From Corylus avellana (lineage: Eukaryota; Streptophyta; Magnoliopsida; Fagales; Betulaceae), in the NCBI RefSeq assembly GCF_901000735.1, contig NC_081542.1:32321871-32385870 (forward strand): a stretch of 64,000 nucleotides of DNA. The letters are read 5' to 3'. Below are positions 1 to 12,506 of this stretch, piece by piece (the stretch's first letter is position 1; each line of letters starts with the position of its first letter). Under the pieces are notes generated by a model. The model made no database searches. It was not told the DNA's origin and was given only the letters and a program-made list of their open reading frames with translations. The position numbers were made by a program, and so were the translations under genes.

Positions 1-1059
1 TTTGCGCGACATTGGAATGGAGCTCCTCTTTAATTTGATTTTCGAGGCAGTAAGAACGAATGTCCATTGCGCATCATTTATCGGTCGGGTCGGGTACCTC
101 TTCTATTAGACATTAGAATGAAGTTGTTTAATTTGATTTGCTTGTCGTAGTGGTCAAGTTTTCGTGTTAGTGGACAACTTCAAAATCTGTCATTTCTTAA
201 CTGCTATTCCTTGGCGCTCATACGGAAAAAAGATTATATTGGGTAAAATTTTGCCCCATTCCAAATTTATTGAAAACTATTTCTATTTCAAATAAAATAA
301 ATAAAAATTATTTCATAATTAATATTTTATTTAGTACTTAATGCAATTCATTGAATAATATAATAATATATTCATTGAAAAAAATTTAGCATTGAAACTG
401 TTAATGTTAGACTCTCACCCTCTTTTCTTTAGATTTAATTTATTTTGTTAATAAAATTTTGGGCAAAAATTGAAAAATTAAAACAAAACAATTATTTAAT
501 AAGGATCTTAGTGAAAACCGAGTAATTATTTTATTGCCATAGGGCAAGGTGGTGACAGAATAAATGAATTTTATTGGATGTTATTGGGGAGGTAGTTTAA
601 AATTCAGTTATTTAATGATCTCCTTCCCACTCTTTTAATTTAAAATGAATTTATCTAAATCAATTTACATAGCTTGCAACTTAATAAAACAATTAAAGAA
701 AAAAGAATAATTTTTTTAAAATAATGTGGTTGTTTCTAGATCTTAATTAGCTAGGGTCAAATCTTATCCCCAAAAAAATAACTAAAGGAACATTAAAAGA
801 TTAAATGGTGTTTCTACTTTCTATAAAAGAAAAAAAATTTAAAACATATAATGACATTTATTATAAATTTTACTTTCAATCTTTTTATTTACAATAATTG
901 TAAATAAAAATAATTTATATTCGAATTTCAAATTATGAGTTATTTTTATGAGTTGGGCGACCAACAAGACTTCCTAAACATACACATTTATTTTGCAGAA
1001 AACAAAGAGCAACAGAATCCACAAGTACTAAAAGTCTAAAAGAAATGGAGTTAATAAAA
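1..1059. other. AT-rich intergenic, no gene seen
   Basis: This stretch is AT-rich with many stops in all frames. I see no conserved coding segment, no tandem array and no clear element ends. It is probably decayed repeat DNA or plain intergenic sequence to the left of the LINE fragment. Confidence 0.5.
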
Positions 1060-1803
1060 CTGGACTAAAGATTTATGCTGTGGTGCTTTGTGATATGCTC
1101 TGGTTTTCCAGAAATCAAGCTGTACATAATGGAGTTATTCCTGATGCATCCAAGCTTGCTGAAAATATCAAACGGATCTCTTTGGAACATTTTGCAGCCT
1201 GGTTTTCTATCTCCACTCCAGTAAGAGAATTTTGGTCTCCTCCCTCAGCAGGCAGTTTTAACTTTTAAGATCAATTTTGACTCAGCCATCAGAGACCTCT
1301 TCTCTGTCCAAGCAGCTGTCTGCAGAAATTCCAAAGGCAACATTGTCAAGGCTTTCTCACAAGTTAGGCCTCCCTGTGATCCCATGTTTGGTGAAGCTCA
1401 AGCAGCCCTTCTGGCTGCTTCTTTAGCAGTTTCTTTAAAACTAGAGAATTTCATTTTAGAAGAAGACTCTTCTATTGTAATATCTCTTCTTTATAGAGTC
1501 CTACTATAGTCTTAGATTAGCATATTGAGCATGTAATTTCTTTCTATTCTCCTGGTCTCCTTTCTGTGGGAGGTTCAGAAAGTTTACAAAAGTGCAAACT
1601 TCTGCATCCATCATGTTGCATATAGGGTTGTGGCAAGAGTTATTTCGGGCTGCATTCCCTACATAGTTTCCCCTCCTCTTCCTATTCCTATTTGTAGTGG
1701 CAAGGATCCACCTCCTTCTCTTCCCTCCTAGTGAGGGTGTTTGTTTTTGGGTGTTCTTTTTCTATGAAGCAGGTTTGTTACAAAAAAGAAAAGAAAAGAA
1801 ATG
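1060..1803 (+). pseudogene. 5'-truncated LINE fragment, RNase H-like 3' end
   Basis: The plus strand encodes a segment containing MLWFSRNQAVHNG, then a shifted frame reading INFDTAIRD and AVCRNSKGNIVKAF, then GEAQAALLAA. This is the pattern of the C-terminal RNase H domain (catalytic D of NFD, later E of GEAQA) found at the end of plant L1-like ORF2 proteins. The frame shifts near 1260 and stops appear near 1507. The fragment ends in an A/G-rich tail near 1780-1803, as expected for a LINE 3' end. Endonuclease and reverse transcriptase are absent, so this is a dead 5'-truncated copy. Confidence 0.65.
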
Positions 1804-1899
1804 AAATATCTGTCTTCTTCTTCTTTTTTTAACTCATAAAAATTTCCTTTTTAATAATTTTTTTAACTTATAAAAATTAAAATTACTTCACTGTCAAGT

Positions 1900-2140
1900 C
1901 GGGTAACAACTAAATTTAATATGTTTATGGGTCGGGTCAACCTGAAACAACAAGTTTATCTAAACGGGTTACACGTGTTGTATCGTGTTACTTGTTAAGA
2001 AAACGTGTTGTGTTTGGGTTTGGGTGTTCGACACGTAACACGTTTATATAAATGTGTCGGGTTCGTGTGGGCATAAACGGGTTTGAGGGTCAACCAGGTT
2101 AACATGAACCCGACACGCCAACCCGTTTTACTAGCCCTAA
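1900..2140. repeat. hAT-like non-autonomous element end
   Basis: The segment is rich in short repeats of CGGGTT, ACACGT and GTGTCGGG in both orientations and finishes in ACTAGCCCTAA. Such repeats and a TAGGGCTAG-type terminus are common at ends of plant hAT-derived non-coding elements. I could not define both ends or a target duplication. Confidence 0.3.
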
Positions 2141-2402
2141 GTGAACATAATTACTCAAACACATGAAAAATATGGTACATTCTTTGCCCCACACACAATG
2201 AGCATGACAAGCACACTCATACACACGCGTTCTACTCAAGTACAACAGCTTCTACCATACTTCTACACCAAAAGGCAAGGATCGTAGAACAAACAAAAGA
2301 ACAGCTAGCAAATTCTCTCTCTTTGTGTCTCTCAAATGCAACCGCAGCCTAAATGAAACAGAAAAATAACATAACACACATACAATTACACAAAGACACA
2401 AG

Positions 2403-2438
2403 ACAATCCTGTATCAGCAAAAAATGATACAGGATTGT
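2403..2438. repeat. Perfect 14-bp hairpin
   Basis: ACAATCCTGTATCA is followed by an 8-base A-rich loop and then by its exact reverse complement. It is too small to be a MITE with recognisable ends. It could be a foldback remnant or an RNA hairpin. No T run typical of a terminator follows. Confidence 0.7.
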
Positions 2439-2609
2439 TAGAACTATAATATAATGCTGCTCAAACAAAAAACGATTACAAATGTTGTAGGATCCAAAAT
2501 TAGGCATAGAAGTTGTAATTACCACCCATTAAAAGCCTTCCAACTATCAAACTACCCAATAATTTTAGTACGAGCAGTACATGATAATACTCCATTTCAA
2601 GTCACTTGA

Positions 2610-2664
2610 ACTACTACCACCAAGCATACTTATCAAAAAAAAAAACACTACTACCACCAAGCAT
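2610..2664 (+). mobile_element. Tail-only LINE micro-insertion with 18-bp TSD
   Basis: ACTACTACCACCAAGCAT occurs twice (2610-2627 and 2647-2664) around ACTTATC plus an A tract of about a dozen bases. The duplicated flank plus A-tailed insert fits target-primed reverse transcription that stopped almost at once. The ACTTATC-A(n) end matches the 3' end of the LINE at 42,747 (read on the minus strand). Confidence 0.7.
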
Positions 2665-3145
2665 GATTTGACTTACATTGATTGGATATTAAATAGATGA
2701 GGCTTGGGACTAAATCAGTAAAACCACCTGTGAAAAAGACAAAGGAAATTGTTTACACTTACAGAAATTCCAGTTAACAAGGACATCAAGGCTTCATCTA
2801 TATAAAGAAACGGCAAGAGTCCTATGGGTCTGAACGACAGAAAGCCACCTTCCTCTCAAGCATTGACAAGGACTATGAGGCAATGGTCAAAGATGAAGAA
2901 GACCCGTCAGAAGAATCGACCTGGGAGTGCTAGACTTAGAGATTGGGTAGCTAGGACTACATACCGTACTTAGGAGTACGTCTTGTATTAGAAGCCCCTA
3001 TATTTCAAAATGAATTTTACTTGTGCCTTGGATTTCACAAGATCAATTTTCGTGTCCGCACCCTAATCCTCCTTGTTTTGATACCTTTCCAATCATACCT
3101 TCCGATGATTGGAGAAGGGGACCTTGTTTTAAAATTGCATGTTTA

Positions 3146-3169
3146 ATATATATATATATATATATATAT
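3146..3169. repeat. (AT)n microsatellite
   Basis: Twelve uninterrupted AT dinucleotides. Confidence 0.95.
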
Positions 3170-4929
3170 TTGCCTTGTTCTAGCCTTTGGCCGAACACAC
3201 GCTCCGTGAGGGAGTACGTACTCACTTAAGTGAAGCGTACGATATCACCCCCGTAGTCGAACGTACGCTCAGAGCCCCAAAACCCCATGCGTCACTTCTT
3301 TAAAAATAGCCGAACGCTCTCAAAACCCTATTCATTTCAACTTTCTCTCATTTTCTCACAAACCAAACACCCTCAAGCCCATTTTCAGCCAAGTCTCTCG
3401 AGGTTTCCAAGGATTCCATCAATCTAAATGGATTAAAACGAGGTGTGCAGATTTTCAAACCCTTTTTCCGAACTTTCGCAATGTAGGGTTTTGAGTTAGG
3501 GATTTCCAATTACTTTGTTTTTATGGCATATAGCTGGTTGGTTGTGAACTAGGATCATGTTTTAGGATGGCTATGGTTGAATTATGCATGTTTCCACCCT
3601 CAATTCGCTACCTATTCGGATTTGAGGATTTTTGCCCAAAATCTGAAACCCTTGCATTTCTTGATCCCACCATGCAATTGATGCATGGGTTGTGACTCAA
3701 ATGCCCTAGGGATGGCTTAGGAACAAAACCCACTCGCTCCATTGACCAATTTTGACCAACCTAAACCCTAGCCTTTGATTTGGGGGTTTTGCCCTAAACT
3801 CGATTTTTTTTATTTTTATTTTTGTGGCCTCTATTGGGCCCTACGGACCAATTGAAGTCTAAACTCCTTAATTAGGATCCCGATCTATGCCTTTAACCGA
3901 TTGGATTCAGGAGTTTTCGCCCGATCTAAAAATGACCAAAATACCCTTCCCTCTTAAATTGGGGATTTTTGTCCTAATTTAGGGATGACCCAATTCCGCT
4001 AACAGGTAAGTCCCATTTGTCAAACTAAGCCTTAAACCTTTGAAAACCCCACTGGTGTACTTAGCCATTTTAATTTCCAGTATTTTTGTCCTAGCTTCGA
4101 AAATGACCAAAATACCCCTAACCCTTATGCTGATCTCGCTTATTGAGGTTGCCATTATGGGAGAGTTTCCTTGAAACAATACCATAATCCATCGCCCTAA
4201 CCCAATCGAACTTTGGTATTTTGCCCGAGTTCGACAATTTACTAAAATACCCTTGGACCTACATCCTGATTTCTATGATTTATCAATTACCCCTGTGCTC
4301 TCGCATCTTGATATCACCAATTATTCGGGGTTACTCAAGTAATGACTCCAAATACCCCATCCCCTCTGGTGTTTTCACCTAAATTACCAAAATACCCTTA
4401 GTATAACTTTATGTCTCAATACCCTCACACATTGTGATCACCACCGAATTGGACTGTCCTTATGATAGCACCAAGTATTCTGAATCATCAACCTTACCTA
4501 AACGAGTTCGACACTTTGATTGAATCCGAATTGACTAAAGTACCCTCTAACGACCCAACTTCGTCAACGTTTCATAGCTAAGGACGTTTATTGAAACCCC
4601 TTAGGTGCTTGGGTAATGCAAGTTAGATTCCACATCCAAACCCACCATTTTACCCATCAGGGTCTGTAATTCCAACCAAACCCCAAATTGATCGAAATGC
4701 CCTTGATGACCTAATCCATCGATCATGTTTCGACCCTATTTTTGACTATGGCTCCAACCCTTGAATCCTCCTTGGAACCTCTTCATGCTTTGCATTCCCT
4801 ATCTTGCATGTTAACCATACTTGGGGAAACTCCATTTGTAGGACTAGGATGCTTTTGCACATAGTTGGGGTAGGATGTTGCATGAGTACACTTGGAAGTA
4901 GCGTTGATGGTGTTTTATGATGCAGGACG
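3170..4929 (+). other. Non-coding 5' part of retroelement remnant
   Basis: No open frame of note. The segment repeats phrases such as CCAAAATACCC and the ACGTAC/CGAACG motif that also appears in the LTR at 6,554-8,592, so it probably belongs to the same LTR element (old 5' LTR or leader). A direct copy of the LTR start TGTAATACCCC was not found here, so the 5' LTR is missing or strongly diverged. Confidence 0.4.
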
Positions 4930-6290
4930 ATGGCGCGAACAAAAATGAGTGCAGTAGCTTCATCCTTCGCATACCCACGGTCCCACAAGACTAGGGCTAT
5001 GATGCAGGATGCCCAGGACCCTGACTTCGACCCCAACTACGAGATGGAGGAGGCCATCCCCGACGCATCTCCAACCGGCAGCCACGAGCATGACGGCCTA
5101 GTTATGGAGGGTAGCACTAGTACAAATACTGATGATGGTAGCCGCGCCTACGACCGCCAACGCTTCAAGGTCGACAAGGTCGAGTTCCGATATCGACGCC
5201 TGTACAGGGGTTGAAAGATCATAGTTTAGAGGGGAGTTGAGATGGCGGACGTGACCAACCACGCCCCTAGGGTACGGACACTGCTAGACGCCCAGGGGTT
5301 GGTTGGAGATGGTGGAAGACCATAGGCTGGCGATCGTGGAAAATGGTCCACGAGTTCTACGCTAACCTTCATGCGTAGCATAGTGACTCCTTCCAGACTT
5401 GTCTTAGGTGTGAGTCGATTGTGGTGACTCTCGACCTCATCATCCGCATCACCAGGGCACCATGAGTTCGCAACCCTGGCTTTTCATGGCCACTAGACAG
5501 ACTTCCCACCCGCAGCCAGATGGTCGAGTGATTCGCTGACAGGCATCCTCACCAGATGGACTTAGAGGGAGAGGGGAGCTTCCAGATCAACGCTCTTCAG
5601 GACGATGACCGGGTTATTTACCCCATCATGATCAGCCGAGTCCTTTCTATGGTGAGCCTCGCCTCTATTACTATTGAGAAGGCCCATTACCTATACGCTA
5701 TCCTAACATGGACCCCTATCAACTTCGGTTCCCTCATCCTCACGATGATGATGGGAGTGTGGTTGGTAGATCAGGTCACTGCCCTGTCATATATATAGGC
5801 CTTTATCACCCGTATTGCCGAGCACACCGATATATCTTTTGAGGGTTTGACTATTCTGGAACCGAAAGGGAAAATGACATCGCGATTTCTCAACGTGAGC
5901 AAATCTCACCTTCGAGGAGTTGAGCAAGAACCGAGACCACCACGAGCACCAAGAGCGTCGGTAGTCGATGGGGCATCCTTATCCACAAGCGGTCCTACTC
6001 ACGACTGTCTAGATCATATGGAAGGCACACTTAGCGTGATTCAGCGTTCCATCAGGAGCTTGGCAACGACAGTTCAGGGGTTAACATAGGTGCATGTAGC
6101 AGATCACGCCATAATCTTGCAATTACAGAGCTTCCTGATTCCCCTCGACGTTAGGGACTATGGCATTCACAGTTTGAGCATCAACCGAGGGAGAGGTAGC
6201 CTGAGCATGCGAGGTACCACTGGCCAAGGATCTGAAAATCCTAGCCCCAAGGGCGACAGACGAACCCGCGACAGACGATCTCGCTCTTAG
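4930..6290 (+). pseudogene. Broken gag-like 'putative plant transposon protein' region
   Basis: Starting with MARTKMSAVAS just after an ATG-rich leader, the plus strand encodes pieces in shifting frames: a charged acidic N-terminal segment, a stretch with KVDKVEFRYRRLY, then DLEGEGSFQINALQDD, ITIEKAHYLYAILT, ITRIAEHTDIS and RFLNVSKSHL. I recall this order from the long proteins annotated in plants as putative plant transposon protein, carried by LTR elements that lack pol. At least four stops or shifts break it, and it can no longer make a full protein. An LTR start with polypurine tract lies just downstream, supporting a retroelement context. Family assignment is from memory. Confidence 0.5.
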
Positions 6291-6540
6291 GAGCAATCTC
6301 TTGGATGACTTTCTCTTTCTTTTGGTTGTGTATATTTTGGTTACATTATAAGTCCACCTCGGTGGTGGCAATTTTGTGCATGCAGTTGTTTTTAGACTTA
6401 TTATGCTGCCTTTATGTTTTATGAATGTTTCTTTTACAAATCTTATATCAACTCTCCCGACTGTTTTGCAAATCCTCCTTGTAAAAGAAGAGTTGGTTTT
6501 TTTAATATAAAACTCTTTATTTAGAGGATGAAATTCTTAT

Positions 6541-6553
6541 AAGGAGAGAAGAG
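6541..6553 (+). other. Polypurine tract
   Basis: AAGGAGAGAAGAG sits directly before the TGTAATACCCC LTR start, the position expected of the plus-strand primer of an LTR retrotransposon. Confidence 0.65.
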
Positions 6554-8592
6554 TGTAATACCCCAATAAAAACACCCATTTAAAAAGGTTAATAACTCAT
6601 TGCAAACATGGCTAATAATTTTGTAAAGTATGGTTTTAAAACAAAATGACCTAGGCCCTTACATGTTACCAACCCCTACAACTTTTTGAGGCAAAACCCA
6701 GACCCCACCCCTTTCTGACCAAACGTACACCGGGGGACCACCCGTACATACACACTTGGCCTTAGTGAGAACCTAAGCTGGGGGACCATTCGAACGTACG
6801 TTGACTATTCTTTGACCCAGTGGGCAATACCCCAGAATGTATGCCTGAACCCTTTTATCCAACGTGTGATAGTACCCGAACGTTCACCCAATAGTAACTG
6901 AATGTTCACTGATACCCTGAAAAGCATTTTTAACCCATTATCTACTTTTCCAGACAATACCACGCCCCCAAGCCCCTATATAAGGCCAAAGCCCCCCATT
7001 CGACCTTTAGCCTCCCTTGCACTCGAAGAAACTCTAAAACCTAGGGTAAGGAATGATTTTGTGAGGGAAGGATGAGATTGGAGAAGTTGGCAATCTTCTA
7101 AGGCAACCCCTTGCCTTTTTCCATAACTTTCACGTTGTCCTTACTATTTTCCTAATGTTATAGAGTTTTAAAATGTTCTGACAAGTTCTTGTATTTATTC
7201 TCTTACAAAAGCAAAGAATGTTTTTAAAGAACTTTAAACCTGCCTTTTATTGCTTTGAGTTTGTGTGATAGCATGAGATGTGACCTTGCATGTGTCCACT
7301 AGAAGCCTAGAATGGGATATACCACATATTAGTAGCATAAGGTCATGTTCGAGGCTTCTAGCCGAGAGTTCCTACTCTCTGGCCAAACGTACACCCACGG
7401 GGCCGAGTGTTTGCCTAGGCAACAAGAAGGACGCCAGTGATCCAAACATGTAAGTTTAAGGCTTTGACGACCCCTTTTCGCTAAGAAGGAACTTATTGTG
7501 TCACTTGAGGAGTTCCCTAGTACTGCTTATAATGATGTGTCGTATTTCGTTATAGCAGGAATTGGTGATGTTGGAAGACTCGATTGAGTGCGCAAGGTAA
7601 GTGAACACTTACGAACATTTTCCTTAAAAAGTGGGAAATGTCAGCTGACTGACCACGCATATGATATGAGCATGTCTACTTTTTGCAATAACTTGGTAAC
7701 TACTTTAATAACTTGTTGATAAGATGCATTGTATGACATGGTACATTGGTACATGCAGTATAATGACCATGGGCTTACTATATAAACTTGATTCTATGGC
7801 CAAATGTATATGTTGTTATATGGGCCTTGGATCCAAAGGGTGTTTTGTGACCGGCGTAGCCTAAACAGGTGTTCACTACATGACGTACATCATTAGTAGC
7901 GTGGGCCACCCGAGGTCAGACTCGGTTGAGCTGCTAATGTTATAGACGGTAGCGTACAATGGTCGGGGCACCAGCATTATATTACAGGCCCTTCGGGACT
8001 GCACCAACCCTGCTAAAAAGGGGTAATATCTCACGCAGACCATATATGATCGTTTTGACCTATAAAACATTAGTTTTATTGCATTAAAACACTTAGGCGA
8101 TTGCCACCGGTAGTATACCACTCTTTTATTAACCAAACAATACTTTTATGGTGTATTAACCTCCCAGTACCTCATTTTCAATGTTTACCAAAAACTGCAC
8201 GTTTATTTCCGCTTAATAATAATGAGCCCATCTCATATTTAATCGTGAGGTTTACTTACTAAGTCGTTAGACTTACGCGGTTATTACTCTTATAGGGAGC
8301 TTGTTCATAGAATCCTAGATTGGCATGGTTGCCACTACAGACTTTGTTTTAAGATCTTCATGATGCTATCAGGTTTGCCTTATATTATTGTTAGTTGCTC
8401 CATGTCTTTAAATTGAGGATTTTACTCGTACCGTAATGATTTATAGATTTCTCAGATTTATTTCACCTTCCTATGCATTAACCCTAATAATGCTTAGATG
8501 GGTAATTCTTCATTTAGCCATTAGTTGGTTAAACTAGGGTAATTGCCAATAACCTTGTCAAGCTGGTGAAGGCTAGGGTTGGGGGCGTTAGA
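6554..8592 (+). mobile_element. 3' LTR of retroelement remnant (~2 kb)
   Basis: The LTR begins TGTAATACCCC immediately after a polypurine tract and runs to GGGGGCGTTAGA, where a terminal CA seems lost. It has TATATAAGG near 6,978 as a possible TATA box and repeated CGAACGTTCAC/GAATGTTCAC motifs. A fragment of the same LTR family in the opposite orientation ends at 35,684. The right end abuts another LTR at 8,596. Confidence 0.55.
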
Positions 8593-8595
8593 ACA

Positions 8596-10331
8596 TGTGA
8601 AGAACAATTGCAATTTAAAATTAAATTTCAAGAATGAATAACACTTACTTGGATATCAGCGGCCACTCATGGCTTTGGGCAAAAATCTTTTTGCTTCTCC
8701 TCTAGATATTTTCACCAATGACTGATAAACCAAGAGAGTGTGGGCTCTTACATGGCTCTTTAAATCTTAAAATTTTGTTCTTCGTGAGTTAACACAAAGA
8801 ACTATTAATTATCAGAGAGTTTCTGAGAATTAACTATCAAGAGAACTTGATAGCTTGAATTGAGTGATTTGAGAGCGTAGTCTCTTCTCTATTTATCGGC
8901 TGAGTAGGGAGACTGATTTTTAGATTTAAGCAATGTGGGACAAGGAGCAAAAGAATACTCCAAGGAGCACTAGGAAACATCATGGATGGCTAGGGCTTTG
9001 ACTTAGCCTCCATGTTGTTGCCGCATGGGCTAGGGAGAATATCTTCCTGGTCCATGCACCCCTTATCCTAGGGGATTGGGCTTGGGATTTAATCCCAGGC
9101 CATTCTCCAGTCTCCAATGCATAAGGCTAGGGAATTTCCCTGGCCTTATGTGATCCATTATGCTCATTGGGCTTCTAGGTTTTATCCCAAGCCCAACTGC
9201 ACCATATCTCTTTAGCCCATGTTTTAAATAAATAAAATATTTGGCCTAAGAAATAAGAAAGCCTTATTATGGTTAAATAACATTAGCTTGGTGAGGGGCC
9301 TAAAGGGAAAAATATTATTGACTTAAATATGTTCGTAACCATGTCTCCCTGACATTTATTATGCAACAATATTTTTAATCACAATTAATTCCACTAATTA
9401 ATTATGACTGTATTCCAATAAATATTTTTGATTAAACAATTAATCCCTTTGACTTTACTTAGTGCTGACTTATGATTTTCCATGAAATATTCCATAGTAG
9501 AATTAAGCCTAAGGATACTGCCACTTAATTCTCTACATCTTTATTCTTGAGTCACTGGTTTTACGTTATTCTCATACATGTGAAAAACACATGCATATAT
9601 TTTGGTATGCCAACCAAAATGCCCTGGTCGAAGACTCTGAGAATAATAACCATGAAATCTATCTCAAATAGAAATTTCTTATCTCTTTGTTCTCTGACAA
9701 AGGATTTGGATTTGTTCTTGAAGTCGATGTTCCCACAATGTTAGATGTGATTACCCAACGTATTGAGCACTATTGATTGATGATAGGTCTCACTTTTAGA
9801 TACATTTAAGTAATCAACACTTCACATCCGAGTTCACGAACTTCTTAGGATTTAGAATCAAAGTCATAGTAGCCTTTAATGAGTTTATTGTCTTTCCTTA
9901 GTATACAATATCTCTATGAAAAGACAGTTCCTTGGTACGTTCAGTGCCTTAGGATCTCAGCACACTACACATCAATCCCGAAGTCACCGCTTCAATTGAT
10001 CAAGGTAGATCACCAAGATTCGATGTGTAACAGTCTTACTCAAAATGGAATGCTCAATTCCATTTATTGATTGCGAACTTTATACATTAAGGATACAAGG
10101 ATTATAGACTAAGGCCTTGTGTGATAACCCTGTTACTCACACCCATAGCCATATTTAATGTAATCTTAGGACCTTCCACATGATGAACTTGGTAATAAGC
10201 ATATTAAAGACATTTTATATGCTATATGCTCAAAAAATTTAATCAGTGAATATAATATATATTCATTACAAACATTTAAATGTCAACACAAATATAAAAT
10301 TATTGGGATTCAAGGCACAACAATCCCAACA
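8596..10331 (-). mobile_element. Ty1/copia-type 3' LTR (~1.7 kb)
   Basis: Read on the minus strand the block starts TGTTGGGATTG and ends GTTCTTCACA. The bases just before the start on the minus strand read AAGTGGGAGTT, a classic copia polypurine tract, so this is a 3' LTR with the internal region to its right. Related fragments lie at about 44,226-45,374 and 35,068-35,235 and align over hundreds of bases. The 5' LTR of this copy is not in the window. Confidence 0.6.
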
Positions 10332-10614
10332 AACTCCCACTTGCCCATAATTTCAATTAGGCAAGACTCCCGAAGGTCTCTAAGACTTGAAAGTGCAGAA
10401 ACCAGTGCATTACGCCAACTGCGTATTGCAAGGAGTAGAAACTAGATATCCGGAAATCGAAAAGTTATCATTTTCCCTTGTCACCTTCGAGAAATGACTT
10501 CATCCATATTACTAGGCACATCCAATAAAGTTACAAACTAGCCATCCGCTAAAGAAAGCATTACATGATCCAGACACCTACCTAGTCGAGCAAAATGTTA
10601 AGGCCGTTCGACAC
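10332..10614 (-). pseudogene. Remnant of copia internal 3' region
   Basis: Short decayed stretch between the LTR polypurine tract and a later insertion. On the minus strand it carries MGKWEF-like codons just before the LTR, but stops break every frame. The solo LTR at 10,615 interrupts it. Confidence 0.4.
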
Positions 10615-12116
10615 TGACGTGGTATTTTTGTGTGCAAAAATAATCAATAATAAAATTACCACCCGCAATAGGACGAATCCTTATAGGATATGGCTATATA
10701 AAGGGTGTCAAACCTCAAGGACTGCACTGGTGTCGTTATCAAGTTTTTCAAAATTAAATATAACTTAGTTAAAATATGATTGTTTGTTTTTATTTGGAAA
10801 CTAAATGCATAAAGTAAGAGTAAATTGTGATGAGAGAGAGAATAGTTGGTTGATTTCACCATTAACCGCATAACAATGGTCAATCATAAATTAATAAGGG
10901 AAATTCATAATATTCATCATATAGGGCTTGTCTCACTCGAGTAGTCAAGAAAATACAATAATTAAGAAATAAGTATAATTCATCTTCAGTTGACACGAAT
11001 CGTCTGCCTAACCTCTAGATGCGGTGTGATCCGTCTTCCCTAGGCATGGACTATTAAATATCTTAATAAGTTACACACAATCAATGGATAAGCATAACTC
11101 ATCTTAGGTTAGTATGAATTGTCTACTTAAATTACACTAACCTGGGGTGTAGACAAGTTCGCCTTACCTAGGCATAGCCTATCAAATTGTATTATCGTGT
11201 GTCAATTAAAACCATTGTATAACAATCATTCATATAGTCACATAAAATATGAAGACAAGAGAAGAATTTCATAATGATTGAATATAAACATTAAGATCAA
11301 TTCTCATAGTTATACAACCATCATACAGATAGAAAATCCAAAATTAAAATACAATTAAACCATTGTTACTTGGAAATGGCTACATCAACACCTTATTACA
11401 GAATTAGTTGCTCATGCTGGTGTTGGGATGCCTCCTGCCATGGTCATCTTCTCTTCAATTCTTTAAGCCTCCAAGAAGATATTTTCTATCTATAACTAAG
11501 CACACCTATCTTCATGGCTTTGAAGCCTATTTATAGGGTGTAAAACAAACCCTAGAAGTCATAGAATTCCCAGAAAAATTGTACTTTAGTCTCCTAGTCA
11601 AATTAGGAAGCAATCCTAGTACAAATCGGAATTGGATTCGTCAAGATTTTCATCCTTATATTGCGAGACACTTTTGGCATAGCAAACGTCCAAATTAGAA
11701 AATTCATATTTCACAATGATTTGAGTATTTTGAGTTAGCATTCCATTGTGACTAGTTTCACCTGAATTAGATACTTGAGCCAATATTTATGGTCAAAATA
11801 TTGAGACGTGTACAGAATCCGAAATTTAATCCAATCCGATTTTAACTCCAATTAGAGAAATTATGATTTAATCATTTTCTTGATTTGATTGAACTTAACC
11901 ACATCATATAGGTCATCTATTATGATTGGTTAGGCTTAACCACATCTTCTAGGCCTTCTCAAAGTGTGTTTGAAGCCCCAAAATCAATGAAATTTCTTGC
12001 ATCTGTAATAACAACCTGAAAACACTAAAACAAAACAAAATCAAATAGATAACAGTGTTGGGGCATTAACATATGTGAGTTAAGGGGCTTGAATATGCAA
12101 CATTCGACCCTTATCA
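10615..12116 (-). mobile_element. Solo LTR, copy A
   Basis: On the plus strand it runs from TGACGTGG to CCCTTATCA. The flanks are GACAC (10,610-10,614) and AACAC (12,117-12,121), a 5-bp target duplication with one change. It aligns along nearly its whole length with 29,777-31,142. On the minus strand CTATAAATAGG near 11,528-11,538 is a TATA box candidate, so the LTR points leftward. No internal region is present, so this is a recombined solo LTR. Inside it an approximately 120-bp segment (around 10,980 and 11,100) is partly duplicated. Confidence 0.75.
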
Positions 12117-12506
12117 AACACCTACTAAGTCCGATGGATACCTGCAAAATCCGATGAACACCACCAAAATTCGGCGGCCACATCAACGAGTTCTTTTTCT
12201 TCAAATTTTCGATCCCTACCTCTCCCGAACATCTACTTCAGGTTTTGCTATCATTTATTTGCTATTATACGTTTTCTAAAATGTGGATACTAATACATCT
12301 AGAGTAGATTGACTTAGGAAGTAATTCAGCCATCATTTTTGAATGCAATGATGTGATCTAGATTTGAATTCTAATTAATTAAGGTAACATTTTTTTTGAA
12401 TAAAGATGTTTTCTCTCTAGCTTCTTCTAGAGACGAAGGGAAAGTTTTTCTAGATTTGGATATGTGAAAGTATACTATTTGGTGTTTCTCTATTGTCTAC
12501 TGAAGT
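12117..12506 (+). other. Probable LINE 5' leader
   Basis: AT-rich, non-coding sequence directly before the ORF1 start. It is likely the 5' untranslated region of the LINE, but its left end cannot be placed. Confidence 0.35.

Noticed and set aside
3043..3229. Overlapping frames on both strands around the (AT)n run
   Set aside because: They are kept open by the microsatellite and show no family resemblance.
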